Assembly: GCF_019396355.1 (NCBI RefSeq)
Contig: NZ_JAHKRK010000025.1
Coordinates: 1-58,189, forward strand
Direction of reading: 5' to 3'
DNA length: 58,189 nt
Source of the DNA: Pseudonocardia nigra
GTDB taxonomy: Bacteria > Actinomycetota > Actinomycetes > Mycobacteriales > Pseudonocardiaceae
The translations under genes were made by a program, and so were the position numbers. Below the pieces are notes generated by a model. That model made no database searches and was not told the origin of the DNA. It worked only from the letters and a program-made list of their open reading frames with translations. Below, piece by piece: positions 16,035 through 23,144 of the stretch; positions within the stretch are counted from its first letter, which is position 1, and each line of letters opens with the position of its first letter.

Positions 16035-17848
16035 CCAGTCCCACACCCCGCGCCCATCACCCCACCCCCACCGCGAGCGGCCCGCAGAACGGCGCTCAGC
16101 CCGCCCTGAGCGAGCCCCCAGCAGACACCACCTCGGCCGACCCGGCGGGCGCGGGCGGGGCGGACGTGCAGCCCACCGAGCCCTCGGCCCGCGCAGACGC
16201 CCTCCCTGGCCTCAACCCGAGCGACCGCGACAGCGGCGGCGAGGGTGCGCGGCAGCCGGTGCAGATCGCCAACGGCCCCGCAGCGGTACGGGTCCTGACC
16301 GCCGCGCTCGACGGCCGGATCATCCCCGACACCTTCGTCACCGACGGCACCCCGGTGGTGATCGAGGCCGTCTCCGGAGCACCCGGCCCACAGGCCGGCG
16401 ACGAGAACGCACCACTGCCGCTGGCCATCACCCCGCTGCGCCCGCCCCTGCTCGGGTATCTTCTGGCCGAGCACGCCCACGTGTTCAAGTACGAGAAGAC
16501 CAAGGACGACGCCTGGATCGAGGTCGAGACCAGCCCCTCGATCACCGTGCTGTCCGAGGTGCTGGCCCGCCGTTCCTGGCCCGGCCTCCCGCCCTTGCGG
16601 GGGATGATCGGCGCGCCGGTGCTGCGCCCGGACGGCACCCTGTTGCAGCACCCCGGCTACGACGAGGCCACCGGCCTGTTCCTGGCCTCCACCGTCCATC
16701 TACCCCCCGTCCCGACCCGGCCCACCGCCGAGCAGGTGGCGGCGGCGAAGGAGTTCCTGCTCGGGAAGTTCCTGCGCGACTTTCCGTGGCGCACCCCAGC
16801 TGACCGCGCCAACTACCTCGCGCTGCTCGCCACCCCGATCCTGCGCCCGTTCACCCGCAGCCTGTCCCCGTTCGGGATCGTCGACGCGACCATGCCCGCG
16901 TCCGGGAAGACGATCCTGACCGCCTGCCTGGGCATGCTGTGCGGGCAGCGGGTGCTCACCTGGACCGACAGCGACGAAGAGCTCCGCAAGGCGATCACCT
17001 CGGTCCTGGCCGATCAGGCGGGGGTGATCGTGTTCGACAACCTCGCCGAGGGCTCCGTCATCGATTCCGCGGTGCTGGCGCGGCTGGTCACCGAACGCAC
17101 CTGGACCGACCGCCGGCTCGGCTCCAACGCCGCGATCTCCGCACCGAACGACCGGCTGTGGCTCGCGACCGGGAACAACCTGCGCACCGGCGGGGACATG
17201 GCCTCCCGGACTGTGTGGGTGCGGCTCGATCCGGACATGCCCCACCCGGAGGCCCGGACCGGGTTCTCCATCCCCAACCTCGATACCTGGATTCTCGACC
17301 CGGCCAATCAGTCCCGGGTGCTGTGGCACCTGCTCGTGCTGGTGCTCGACTGGACCGCCCACGGCGCGCCCGCGTCGACGTCGGTGCCGGCGATGCGGCA
17401 GTTCACCCGCTGGGCCCAGCAGCTCGGCGGGTTGCTCGAGCACCACGGCATCGGCTCGTTCCTGGCCAACACCGGCGACAACCGCGACCTCGACGACGAC
17501 GCCGCCGAGTGGCGTGTCTTCCTGATGCGCTGGCACGAGCTGCACGGCGACCGCCACCTGACCGCGAACGAGCTGCGCCGCGCCGCCGAGGGCTTCGGCG
17601 GCAGCGACCCGTGGGATGGGACCTTCCCCACCACCGGCAGCGGCCAGCTCCTGTCGGTGAAGAGCCTCGGCCGGCGCCTCACCGGCCAGATCGGGCGCTG
17701 GCGCGGCGACATCGTTCTACGCAGCGTCACCAACCCGCACAACCACGGCCGGTCCTACTGGGTCGAGCACCGACCCGTCGAACCCCGATCCTCCCAGACT
17801 GCCGAAAGAAACCTCGCAAACCCGCAAACCGCTGGTACAGAGGGGTGA
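16031..17848 (+). CDS. AAA+ replicative helicase-like protein
   Basis: The 605-aa product has a disordered Pro/Ala-rich N-terminus (residues 1-75), a middle region, and an ATPase core with a Walker A-like MPASGKTIL, a Walker B-like GVIVFDNL and a sensor-like LWLATGNN. The last 150 residues include a winged-helix-like part (LTANELRRAAEGFGG). It is probably the helicase or initiator partner of the primase-polymerase just upstream. The iterons begin within its last codons and continue downstream, as expected for an initiator next to its origin. The exact helicase superfamily is not certain. Confidence 0.7.
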   Translation: MTSPTPRAHHPTPTASGPQNGAQPALSEPPADTTSADPAGAGGADVQPTEPSARADALPGLNPSDRDSGGEGARQPVQIANGPAAVRVLTAALDGRIIPDTFVTDGTPVVIEAVSGAPGPQAGDENAPLPLAITPLRPPLLGYLLAEHAHVFKYEKTKDDAWIEVETSPSITVLSEVLARRSWPGLPPLRGMIGAPVLRPDGTLLQHPGYDEATGLFLASTVHLPPVPTRPTAEQVAAAKEFLLGKFLRDFPWRTPADRANYLALLATPILRPFTRSLSPFGIVDATMPASGKTILTACLGMLCGQRVLTWTDSDEELRKAITSVLADQAGVIVFDNLAEGSVIDSAVLARLVTERTWTDRRLGSNAAISAPNDRLWLATGNNLRTGGDMASRTVWVRLDPDMPHPEARTGFSIPNLDTWILDPANQSRVLWHLLVLVLDWTAHGAPASTSVPAMRQFTRWAQQLGGLLEHHGIGSFLANTGDNRDLDDDAAEWRVFLMRWHELHGDRHLTANELRRAAEGFGGSDPWDGTFPTTGSGQLLSVKSLGRRLTGQIGRWRGDIVLRSVTNPHNHGRSYWVEHRPVEPRSSQTAERNLANPQTAGTEG

Positions 17849-18008
17849 CCAGCACAAAATGACTACTCAATCTTGCGGTTTGTCCCCGGGCTCAAACCAG
17901 CAAACCCGCAAACCGCGCGGTTTGCGGGTTTGGAACTCATCCTCCACAGCTCAAACCGCAACCACGAAGCCCCAGGTCAGATACCAGTTCTGCGGGTTTG
18001 CGGGTTTG
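17816..18008. repeat. Iteron and palindrome cluster, candidate oriV of element 1
   Basis: GCAAACCCGCAAACC occurs at 17816-17830 and 17900-17914. Its complement occurs at 17919-17932, and an extended form GCGGGTTTGCGGGTTTG at 17992-18008. The two central copies form a perfect 32-bp palindrome (17901-17932, 14-base arms around GCGC). Partial copies (CTCAAACCGCA at 17950, TTGCGGTTTG at 17873) fill the rest. The cluster lies in the only sizeable gap of the operon (17849-18170), between the helicase and xis genes. That is the usual place for an initiator-bound origin. The rest of the gap shows no gene. Confidence 0.65.
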
Positions 18009-18065
18009 AATCGCCACCGCTCGGCACCCACACGCCACACCGGCAGAGCACCACCGGAGCGCCGC

Positions 18066-18087
18066 CCCGACCGCCGCCCGACCGCCG
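18066..18087. repeat. Perfect tandem 11-bp repeat
   Basis: CCCGACCGCCG occurs twice head to tail at 18066-18076 and 18077-18087, upstream of xis. TraB-type translocases bind short direct repeats (clt), so this is a weak candidate, but two copies are few. Confidence 0.3.
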
Positions 18088-18170
18088 TCACCGTCCGCGC
18101 ACACCCCCCTGTTACAGCTTCCGACCCGCGAGCACGAGTCGACCCGCCCCAGCGATCACTTGAGGACAGC

Positions 18171-18437
18171 ATGAGCGCGCCAGCAAGCTCGACCCACACT
18201 CCGCGCAAGGCCGAGGTCCGCGGAGCCTCCAGGACCGATCACTCCCCCTCCCTGCCTGCCCTGATGTCCGTGCCGGAAGCGGCGGAGTTCCTCGGACTCA
18301 GCCGAGCGTCGGCATACCGCTACGCCGAGGCCGGTCTGCTGCCCACGAAGCGGTTCGGCCGGCGGGTGTACGTCGTCCGTGCCCGTCTCAGCGATCTGCT
18401 GGAATCGAACGACGCGCCGGAGGCTGGCGCCGCATGA
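18171..18437 (+). CDS. xis: Excisionase (HTH, MerR-like fold)
   Basis: The 88-aa product starts at the ATG after TGAGGACAGC. An upstream in-frame ATG would run through the iteron region. After a 30-residue disordered N-terminus comes a winged-helix domain, LMSVPEAAEFLGLSRASAYR, then the wing LPTKRFGRRVYVVRARL. This is the standard excisionase pattern. The ATGA overlap with int means the two are co-translated. The protein matches the element 2 excisionase closely in the recognition helix (ISRASAYRY / LSRASAYRY). It would bind arm sites and steer the integrase to excision. Confidence 0.85.
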   Translation: MSAPASSTHTPRKAEVRGASRTDHSPSLPALMSVPEAAEFLGLSRASAYRYAEAGLLPTKRFGRRVYVVRARLSDLLESNDAPEAGAA

Positions 18438-19777
18438 GCCGCCGCAAGAGGTCACCGCGCCGCGGCCAGGGTACCGTGTACCAGCGCGGCAACAAGTGGG
18501 CGTTCGCCTTCGACGGTCCTCCGCACCCGCTCACAGGTGAACGACAGAAGATCCGCAAGAGCGGGTTCGCCTCCGAAGACGCCGCGTGGGACGGCATGCA
18601 GGAGGCGCGCGCCGCCCTCGCCACCGAGACCTACGTCAAGCCCTCAAGAGCGAAGGTCTCCGACTTCTTCGAGGCCTGGTTCCCCTACGTCCGGACGACC
18701 ACGGAGCCGACCACCGCGGCCAACTACGAGGTGCTGGCGCGCGCGTACGTCCTGCCGTGGATCGGAAGCAGGCCGATCCAGGAGATCGTGCCGTCGGTCG
18801 TCGCCGCGCTCTACAGCCACCTGCTGGCGGAGGGACGGCGGAGACGCGACACCAACTGGGACATGTACCGCGTGTGGCAGGACGCCCGCGCCGCGAAGCG
18901 GGAGATCCGACCGCGGGAGATCGCGGACAAGGTGGGCGTCACGTACGCGGCCGCCAGGAAGGCGGTACAGCGCTACGAGGCCGGGCGACTTCCCGGCAAG
19001 CCAGACCCTGGCCTGTCACCGAAGACGGTGAAGACAGTGCACATCATGCTGAGCTCGGCCATGGCAACCGCGGTCAGGTGGAAGTACCTCAGCGTTAACC
19101 CAACCGAGGGCGTGAAGCCGCCCTCGGTCGCGAAGCGGACACACAGCACCTGGAGCCCGATGGAGCTGGGTCGGTTCCTCGAGGTCGTCCGCACCGATCG
19201 GCTCTTCGGCCTGTGGGTGCTCGTCGCGTCGACGGGGATGCGCCGTTCCGAGCTGTGCGGCTTGCAGCTCTCGGCGCTCGACTTGGAAGCCCGCACGGTT
19301 CGCATGACGACCACCCGCGTGATCGCCGGCGGAAAGGCGAGCAAGGGCAGCGGCAAGAGCCCGGGCAGCCGCCGCCAGTTGGCGCTGGACAGGTTCACGA
19401 CCCAGGTGCTGCGGGAGCACATGAGGCGCCTACGAGAGGAGAAGGAGGCGTTCGGCCACGGGTACCAGAACCACGGCCTGGTGTTCTGCTGGGAAGACGG
19501 GCGACCGATCTACCCAGACACGATCACTGAGCGGTTCAACCGCCTCGTCGAGCTGGCGCAGCTCCCACTGATCCGGCTGCACGACGTACGGCACAGCTAC
19601 GCCACGATCGCGCTCCGCTCCGGCGTACACCCGAAGATCGTGAGCAGTCGGCTGGGCCACGCCACTGTGGCCTTCACCCTCGACACCTACTCCGCCGACG
19701 TGCCGGATCTCGACCAGCAGGCCGCCGAGGACATCGGCGGGCTGTTCCTGCCGCGCCTCGCGGAGGCGGACTCATGA
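18434..19777 (+). CDS. int: Tyrosine integrase of element 1
   Basis: The 447-aa product has the full tyrosine recombinase set: Arg270 (TGMRRSE), His383 and Arg386 (HDVRHSY), His409 (LGHATVAF) and Tyr419 (DTYSAD). The N-terminus (residues 10-70) is an arm-type DNA-binding domain. Residues 75-200 form the core-binding domain but hold an insert of about 50 residues (about 139-188, DTNWDMYRVWQ... to RYEAGRLPG) that looks like a helix-turn-helix. The gene ends 121 bases from the 3' end of tRNA-Val(CAC), its probable target. It is homologous over its whole length to the element 2 integrase, including the insert. Confidence 0.92.
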   Translation: MSRRKRSPRRGQGTVYQRGNKWAFAFDGPPHPLTGERQKIRKSGFASEDAAWDGMQEARAALATETYVKPSRAKVSDFFEAWFPYVRTTTEPTTAANYEVLARAYVLPWIGSRPIQEIVPSVVAALYSHLLAEGRRRRDTNWDMYRVWQDARAAKREIRPREIADKVGVTYAAARKAVQRYEAGRLPGKPDPGLSPKTVKTVHIMLSSAMATAVRWKYLSVNPTEGVKPPSVAKRTHSTWSPMELGRFLEVVRTDRLFGLWVLVASTGMRRSELCGLQLSALDLEARTVRMTTTRVIAGGKASKGSGKSPGSRRQLALDRFTTQVLREHMRRLREEKEAFGHGYQNHGLVFCWEDGRPIYPDTITERFNRLVELAQLPLIRLHDVRHSYATIALRSGVHPKIVSSRLGHATVAFTLDTYSADVPDLDQQAAEDIGGLFLPRLAEADS

Positions 19778-19898
19778 GCGTCTGAGCGCCCTTTGGGCAC
19801 CACTTGGGGCACCGAACACCCGATCCATCGCGCCGCCGCTGACCCGGGAAGCACGAAACCCTCCCTGTCCATGCTGGTCAGAGAGGGTCTCGCGGCTG

Positions 19899-19929
19899 TG
19901 GGCGATACTGGGATCGAACCAGTGACCTC
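19899..19929 (-). other. Probable attachment-site core of element 1
   Basis: Tyrosine integrases of such elements use the 3' end of a tRNA gene, and the int gene lies directly next to this one. The T-arm and acceptor here differ at one base (GTTCGATC versus GTTCAATC) from the tRNA-Val(GAC) copy used by element 2. The second copy (other end) is not in the window, so the exact core limits are inferred. Confidence 0.55.
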
Positions 19930-19970
19930 TTCGGTGTGAACGAAGCGCTCTCCCCCTGAGCTAATCGCCC
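19899..19970 (-). tRNA. tRNA-Val(CAC)
   Basis: The 72-nt cloverleaf has acceptor arms GGGCGAT/ATCGCCC, anticodon stem CTTCG/CGAAG with loop TTCACAC (anticodon CAC), T-arm ACTGG-TTCGATC-CCAGT, and discriminator A. CCA is not encoded. Its 3' end faces the integrase of element 1. Confidence 0.93.
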
Positions 19971-19998
19971 CTTGCTGTCTTGCGTTGAAGACCTTACA

Positions 19999-20412
19999 TC
20001 ACCCGAAGAACGGGCTCTGCAACCAGGTCCACTTTCCGAGCCCGACCCAGCCGGCGCCCAGGTACAGGGCGTTGAGCAGGTACAGCGTGGCCAGCACGAC
20101 GAGGCCGGTGGCGGCCAGCACGGCGAGCCGGACGACGAGGGACTGGCGGCCGAGCCAATGCGTCCAGGCGTCGTACTTGCCGCGGGCGAACCCCAGCAGG
20201 CGCTTGGCCCAGTGGAACTCGGTGGCGAGGATCGCCAGGCCGGCGAAGACGACGAGCCAGCCCGGTCCCGGGTAGGGGATCATGACGACGCCCGCGGCGA
20301 GCACCAGGCCGCCCAGGACCGCGACGCCGACCCGGTAGGTGCGGCGCAGCGTCGGCTTCTCCTCGAGCCGGGCCCGGAAGCCGGGCCGCTGCTCCTTCTC
20401 GGTCGTGCTCAG
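19999..20412 (-). CDS. TIGR02611/PGPGW-family membrane protein
   Basis: This 137-aa protein contains the MIPYPGPGWLVVFAGLAIL signature and a TEFHWAKRLL segment, which mark the TIGR02611 family of small actinobacterial membrane proteins of unknown function. Two hydrophobic pairs are visible (about residues 28-60 and 88-115). No ATG, GTG or TTG lies where homologues start. The likely start is a CTG (20412-20410) that overlaps the stop of the upstream gene (CTGA) and has GGTGGAG just before it. It is the last gene of the sigma/anti-sigma operon. Confidence 0.75.
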   Translation of the reverse strand: MSTTEKEQRPGFRARLEEKPTLRRTYRVGVAVLGGLVLAAGVVMIPYPGPGWLVVFAGLAILATEFHWAKRLLGFARGKYDAWTHWLGRQSLVVRLAVLAATGLVVLATLYLLNALYLGAGWVGLGKWTWLQSPFFG

Positions 20413-21293
20413 ATCTCCACCTGCCCGCTCGCGATCACACCGGACGGCGAGGCGGGAGCGGTGCGACCCTGTTCGATCGAGATCGCGTAGAGACTGAAGC
20501 CGTCCGCCTCGCCCACGGATCCTACCGGCCGCAGGCCCCGCTCGGCGGGGGCGACGTCGAAGGTGCCGACAGCCTGCGGCGTGGTGTCGTCCGGGCCGGT
20601 CATACCCCAGAGGACGTATGTGGTGTTGTCGGTGGCGTTCGGCTCGAGCCCGAGGGGCATGACCTGCCGCTGACCGTCCGCGACGAGCACGGCTGCGACC
20701 GTGGTGCCGTCCTCGGCGGTCAGCAGAGCGTGCTGGGCGCCCGGCTGGTCGACCATCCGGAGGAGGTCCTCGAGGCTCTGGGCCTGTGCGATCTCGGCGT
20801 CGCGCTGCTGCTCGAGCTGCGCGGTGCGCACGGCGAGGCCGCCGACGGTGAGGACGGCCGCCAGCGCGAGCGAGGCCGCCAGGATCCGGCGGCCGCGGCG
20901 GGAGAGCCACGAGCGGGCCCCGGGACGCCCATCGGCAGGCCGGGTGCGGTCACGGCGGTCCTCCGCCCGGTGTCGCGGGGCCGGATCGCCGGCACCGGCC
21001 TGGACGGGAGGCGGCGTCTGGGCCCTGGCGGGCGGTTCCGTCACCGACGGGTGCTGAGGCGTCTCCGCGGCGCGGGCAAGCAGGTTCTCGCGCAGCGACG
21101 GCGGCGGGTCGACCTGCTCGACGGCGGCGCCGAGCCCCGACAGCACCTCCTCGGCGTCGCGCACCGCCTCCTGGCACGACGCGCACTGCGGCAGGTGCAG
21201 CAGTACGGCCATCTCCTCGTCGGGTTCGAGCGCGTGCAGCGCCCACGCGACGGCCTGTTCGTTCATCGGGCAGGAGTCCTGGTAATCGTTCAT
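20409..21293 (-). CDS. RskA-like membrane anti-sigma factor
   Basis: The 294-aa product has an N-terminal zinc-type anti-sigma domain (residues 1-75; HLPQCASCQEAV carries the H-x3-C-x2-C of the ZAS/HC2 fold), a Pro-rich linker, one membrane helix (about residues 140-157, RILAASLALAAVLTVGGLAV) and an extracytoplasmic domain of the RskA kind (TTYVLWGMTG...GTFDVAPAERG...FSLYAISIEQG). It would hold the sigma factor encoded upstream (overlap of 4 bases) until a signal triggers proteolysis. Confidence 0.85.
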   Translation of the reverse strand: MNDYQDSCPMNEQAVAWALHALEPDEEMAVLLHLPQCASCQEAVRDAEEVLSGLGAAVEQVDPPPSLRENLLARAAETPQHPSVTEPPARAQTPPPVQAGAGDPAPRHRAEDRRDRTRPADGRPGARSWLSRRGRRILAASLALAAVLTVGGLAVRTAQLEQQRDAEIAQAQSLEDLLRMVDQPGAQHALLTAEDGTTVAAVLVADGQRQVMPLGLEPNATDNTTYVLWGMTGPDDTTPQAVGTFDVAPAERGLRPVGSVGEADGFSLYAISIEQGRTAPASPSGVIASGQVEI

Positions 21294-21976
21294 CGAGCAC
21301 CACCGGTGATGTCCGCGGTGAGCTCGCCGAGCAGCGGGCCGAGGACGCTGCGCAGCCGCTGCACCCCGGTGAACATGCGGGACTTGACGGTGCCGAGCGG
21401 TACCCCGGTGAGCGCGGCCACCTCCCGCTGGGTGTAGCCGCCGTAATAGGCGAGCGCGAGCGCCTGGCGCTGCTCGGCGGGGAGTCTGCCCAGCGCGTCG
21501 CGGACCTGGCTCGCCACGACCGCGCCCAGCGCGGCCTGGTCGGCGCCGGGGCCGGGTGGGGCCGACCACTCCTCGCCGTCCTCGGCGGCCGGGACCGTGC
21601 GGCGGCGGATCGCGCTCTCGCGCCGGACCGCGTCCACCGACTTGTGGTGGACGAGGGTGAGCAGCCACGTGCCGAACGCGCCGCGGCTCGCGTCGAACCG
21701 CTCGGGGTTGCGCCAGAAGGCGAGGAAGACCTCCTGCACCACGTCCTCGGCGAGGCCCTCGTCGGCACAGATGCGGCGGGCCAGGGAGTAGGCGGGCCGC
21801 CCGTAGCGGTCGTAGAGGTCACCCAGCGCCGACTGGTCCCCGTCGAGGATCCGCTTCACCAGCTGCTCGTCGGCAGGGTCGTGGCCGCGGGCCGCGGCGG
21901 AACGCGACGGTCCCCGGCCGCGCCGCTCAGGCGGGCCCGGGGTCTCGGCGACATCGGCCACCAGGGGAATCCTCAC
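21290..21976 (-). CDS. ECF sigma factor, SigK-like
   Basis: The product is 228 aa from the GTG (VRIPLVADV). An earlier in-frame start at 22036 adds 20 residues without family likeness. Sigma region 2 (QLVKRILDGDQSALGDLYDR, then DEGLAEDVVQEVFLAFW) and region 4 (LPAEQRQALALAYYGGYTQ, then REVAALTGVPLGTVKSRM) are clear. It pairs with the RskA-like anti-sigma factor, which overlaps it, so the operon is a typical membrane-signal sigma switch of the chromosome rather than element cargo. Confidence 0.85.
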   Translation of the reverse strand: MRIPLVADVAETPGPPERRGRGPSRSAAARGHDPADEQLVKRILDGDQSALGDLYDRYGRPAYSLARRICADEGLAEDVVQEVFLAFWRNPERFDASRGAFGTWLLTLVHHKSVDAVRRESAIRRRTVPAAEDGEEWSAPPGPGADQAALGAVVASQVRDALGRLPAEQRQALALAYYGGYTQREVAALTGVPLGTVKSRMFTGVQRLRSVLGPLLGELTADITGGAR

Positions 21977-22188
21977 GTCATCGTCTTCGCCACAGCGCAG
22001 CGTCCGGTTCACCCTAGTCCGCGCGGCGCGCACCACGTCGCACGCGTCGGATCCGGGCGGGCACTGCCCCGAGCGGGTGATCTCGTCCGGCCGAGCGGAG
22101 GCACTTCGTCCCTCGACCCGTCACATCTTTGCGACACGGTCGTTTTTCCGCATGACGAACCCCGCGGGACCATGAAAGAGGACGCACG
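21977..22188. other. Divergent promoter region, sigma factor and SsgA-family gene
   Basis: This 212-base gap separates the leftward sigma operon from the rightward SsgA-family gene and should hold both promoters. The stretch CATCTTTGCGACACGGTCGTT near 22125-22145 is locally AT-richer. I cannot assign -35/-10 boxes with confidence. Confidence 0.3.
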
Positions 22189-22617
22189 ATGCGCGACGAG
22201 CACACGGTCATCTGCTCACCGGCGGTGTTCGAACTGATCGCCCCCGACGCTCCGGTGGTGCCCGTCAAGGTCGACTTGACCTATCACAGCCGCGACCCCT
22301 ACGCCGTCCAGGCGTCGTTCCGCACGGGGAACGGCACGGCGGTCGACTGGGTGTTCGCCCGCGATCTGCTGCACGACGGGCTGATCGCACCCGCGGGCAC
22401 CGGTGACGTACGGGTGCAGCCGATGCCGTCGAACCCGAACCGGGTGCAGCTCGAGCTGTCGTCGCCGTCGGGCCACGCCGTGTTCACCACGTGCGCGCAG
22501 ACGCTCGGTGACTTCCTGCACCGCACCTACGAGGCGGTGCCGCCGAGCACGGAGTACTCGTGGCTCGACTTCGACGTCGCACTCTCGGACCTCCTGAACG
22601 ACCCGGCGCGCGACTAG
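22189..22617 (+). CDS. SsgA-family sporulation/cell-division regulator
   Basis: The 142-aa product matches the SsgA-like protein family in length and motifs: a start near VICSPAVFELI, VKVDLTYHSRDPYAVQASF, VDWVFARDLLHDGL, and a C-terminal FLHRTYEAVPPSTEYSWLDF. These actinomycete proteins place the division machinery or remodel the wall, SsgB being the most conserved. AAAGAGGACG precedes the ATG. A chromosomal core gene; the exact SsgB assignment is inferred. Confidence 0.85.
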   Translation: MRDEHTVICSPAVFELIAPDAPVVPVKVDLTYHSRDPYAVQASFRTGNGTAVDWVFARDLLHDGLIAPAGTGDVRVQPMPSNPNRVQLELSSPSGHAVFTTCAQTLGDFLHRTYEAVPPSTEYSWLDFDVALSDLLNDPARD

Positions 22618-22720
22618 ACGCAGGTCAGAGGCTCGACGCGCGGAAGGCGGGGGGCGGTTGAACCACCCGAAACCGCTGCGCTAGAGTTCTCCCATCACCG
22701 TAGCGGAGACGCTGCGACAG

Positions 22721-22793
22721 GCGGACGTAGCGCAGCTGGTAGCGCATCACCTTGCCAAGGTGAGGGTCGCGGGTTCGAGTCCCGTCGTCCGCT
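22721..22793 (+). tRNA. tRNA-Gly(GCC)
   Basis: Acceptor arms GCGGACG/CGTCCGC, anticodon stem TCACC/GGTGA with loop TTGCCAA (anticodon GCC), and T-loop GTTCGAG. CCA is not encoded. First gene of a tRNA cluster. Confidence 0.93.
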
Positions 22794-22876
22794 CGGAGGA
22801 ACCTCGGGTCCCGTCGGACCTCCACGGATCGGATTCCACGGCATCTCTGCTCCACAGAGGCGCTCGGAGGATTTCC

Positions 22877-22948
22877 GGCGGAGTGGCCGAGTGGCTTAGG
22901 CAAGGGCCTGCAAAGCCCTGTACGCGGGTTCGATTCCCGCCTCCGCCT
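22877..22948 (+). tRNA. tRNA-Cys(GCA)
   Basis: Acceptor arms GGCGGAG/CTCCGCC, anticodon stem AGGGC/GCCCT with loop CTGCAAA (anticodon GCA), T-arm GCGGGTTCGATTCCCGC. It is followed after one base by tRNA-Val(GAC), so the two are surely co-transcribed. Confidence 0.93.
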
Positions 22949-22949
22949 C

Positions 22950-23024
22950 GGGCGATTAGCTCAGTGGGAGAGCGCTTCCTTGACACGGAAGAGGTCACTG
23001 GTTCAATCCCAGTATCGCCCACCA
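22950..23024 (+). tRNA. tRNA-Val(GAC), target of element 2
   Basis: Acceptor arms GGGCGAT/ATCGCCC, anticodon stem CTTCC/GGAAG with loop TTGACAC (anticodon GAC), T-arm ACTGG-TTCAATC-CCAGT. CCA is present in the DNA at 23022-23024. The integrase gene of element 2 ends 121 bases past it, so its 3' half is the probable attachment site. Confidence 0.92.
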
Positions 23025-23029
23025 CCGCG

Positions 23030-23073
23030 GAGGGCCCCCTAACCAGCAGGTTCAGGGGGCCCTCGGCTTTTTT
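23030..23073 (+). terminator. Strong rho-independent terminator after tRNA cluster
   Basis: A perfect 11-bp stem (GAGGGCCCCCT at 23030-23040, AGGGGGCCCTC at 23054-23064) with a 13-base loop is followed by GGCTTTTTT. It ends the tRNA transcript and also faces the end of the leftward int gene. Confidence 0.9.
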
Positions 23074-23144
23074 CGGGACGACGAGACCACGGCCGCACCC
23101 GGCTCCTGTAAACAGATCGGTAAACATCACCGATCCGTGCCCGT

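Noticed and set aside
19778..19898. Strong terminator between int of element 1 and tRNA-Val(CAC)
   Set aside because: Only a weak 6-bp stem (ACCCTC/GAGGGT) with a short T-run on the tRNA strand is visible, which is too poor to call.
22625..23130. Open frames across the tRNA cluster
   Set aside because: They run through well-formed tRNA genes and contain phrases typical of mistranslated tRNA sequence.
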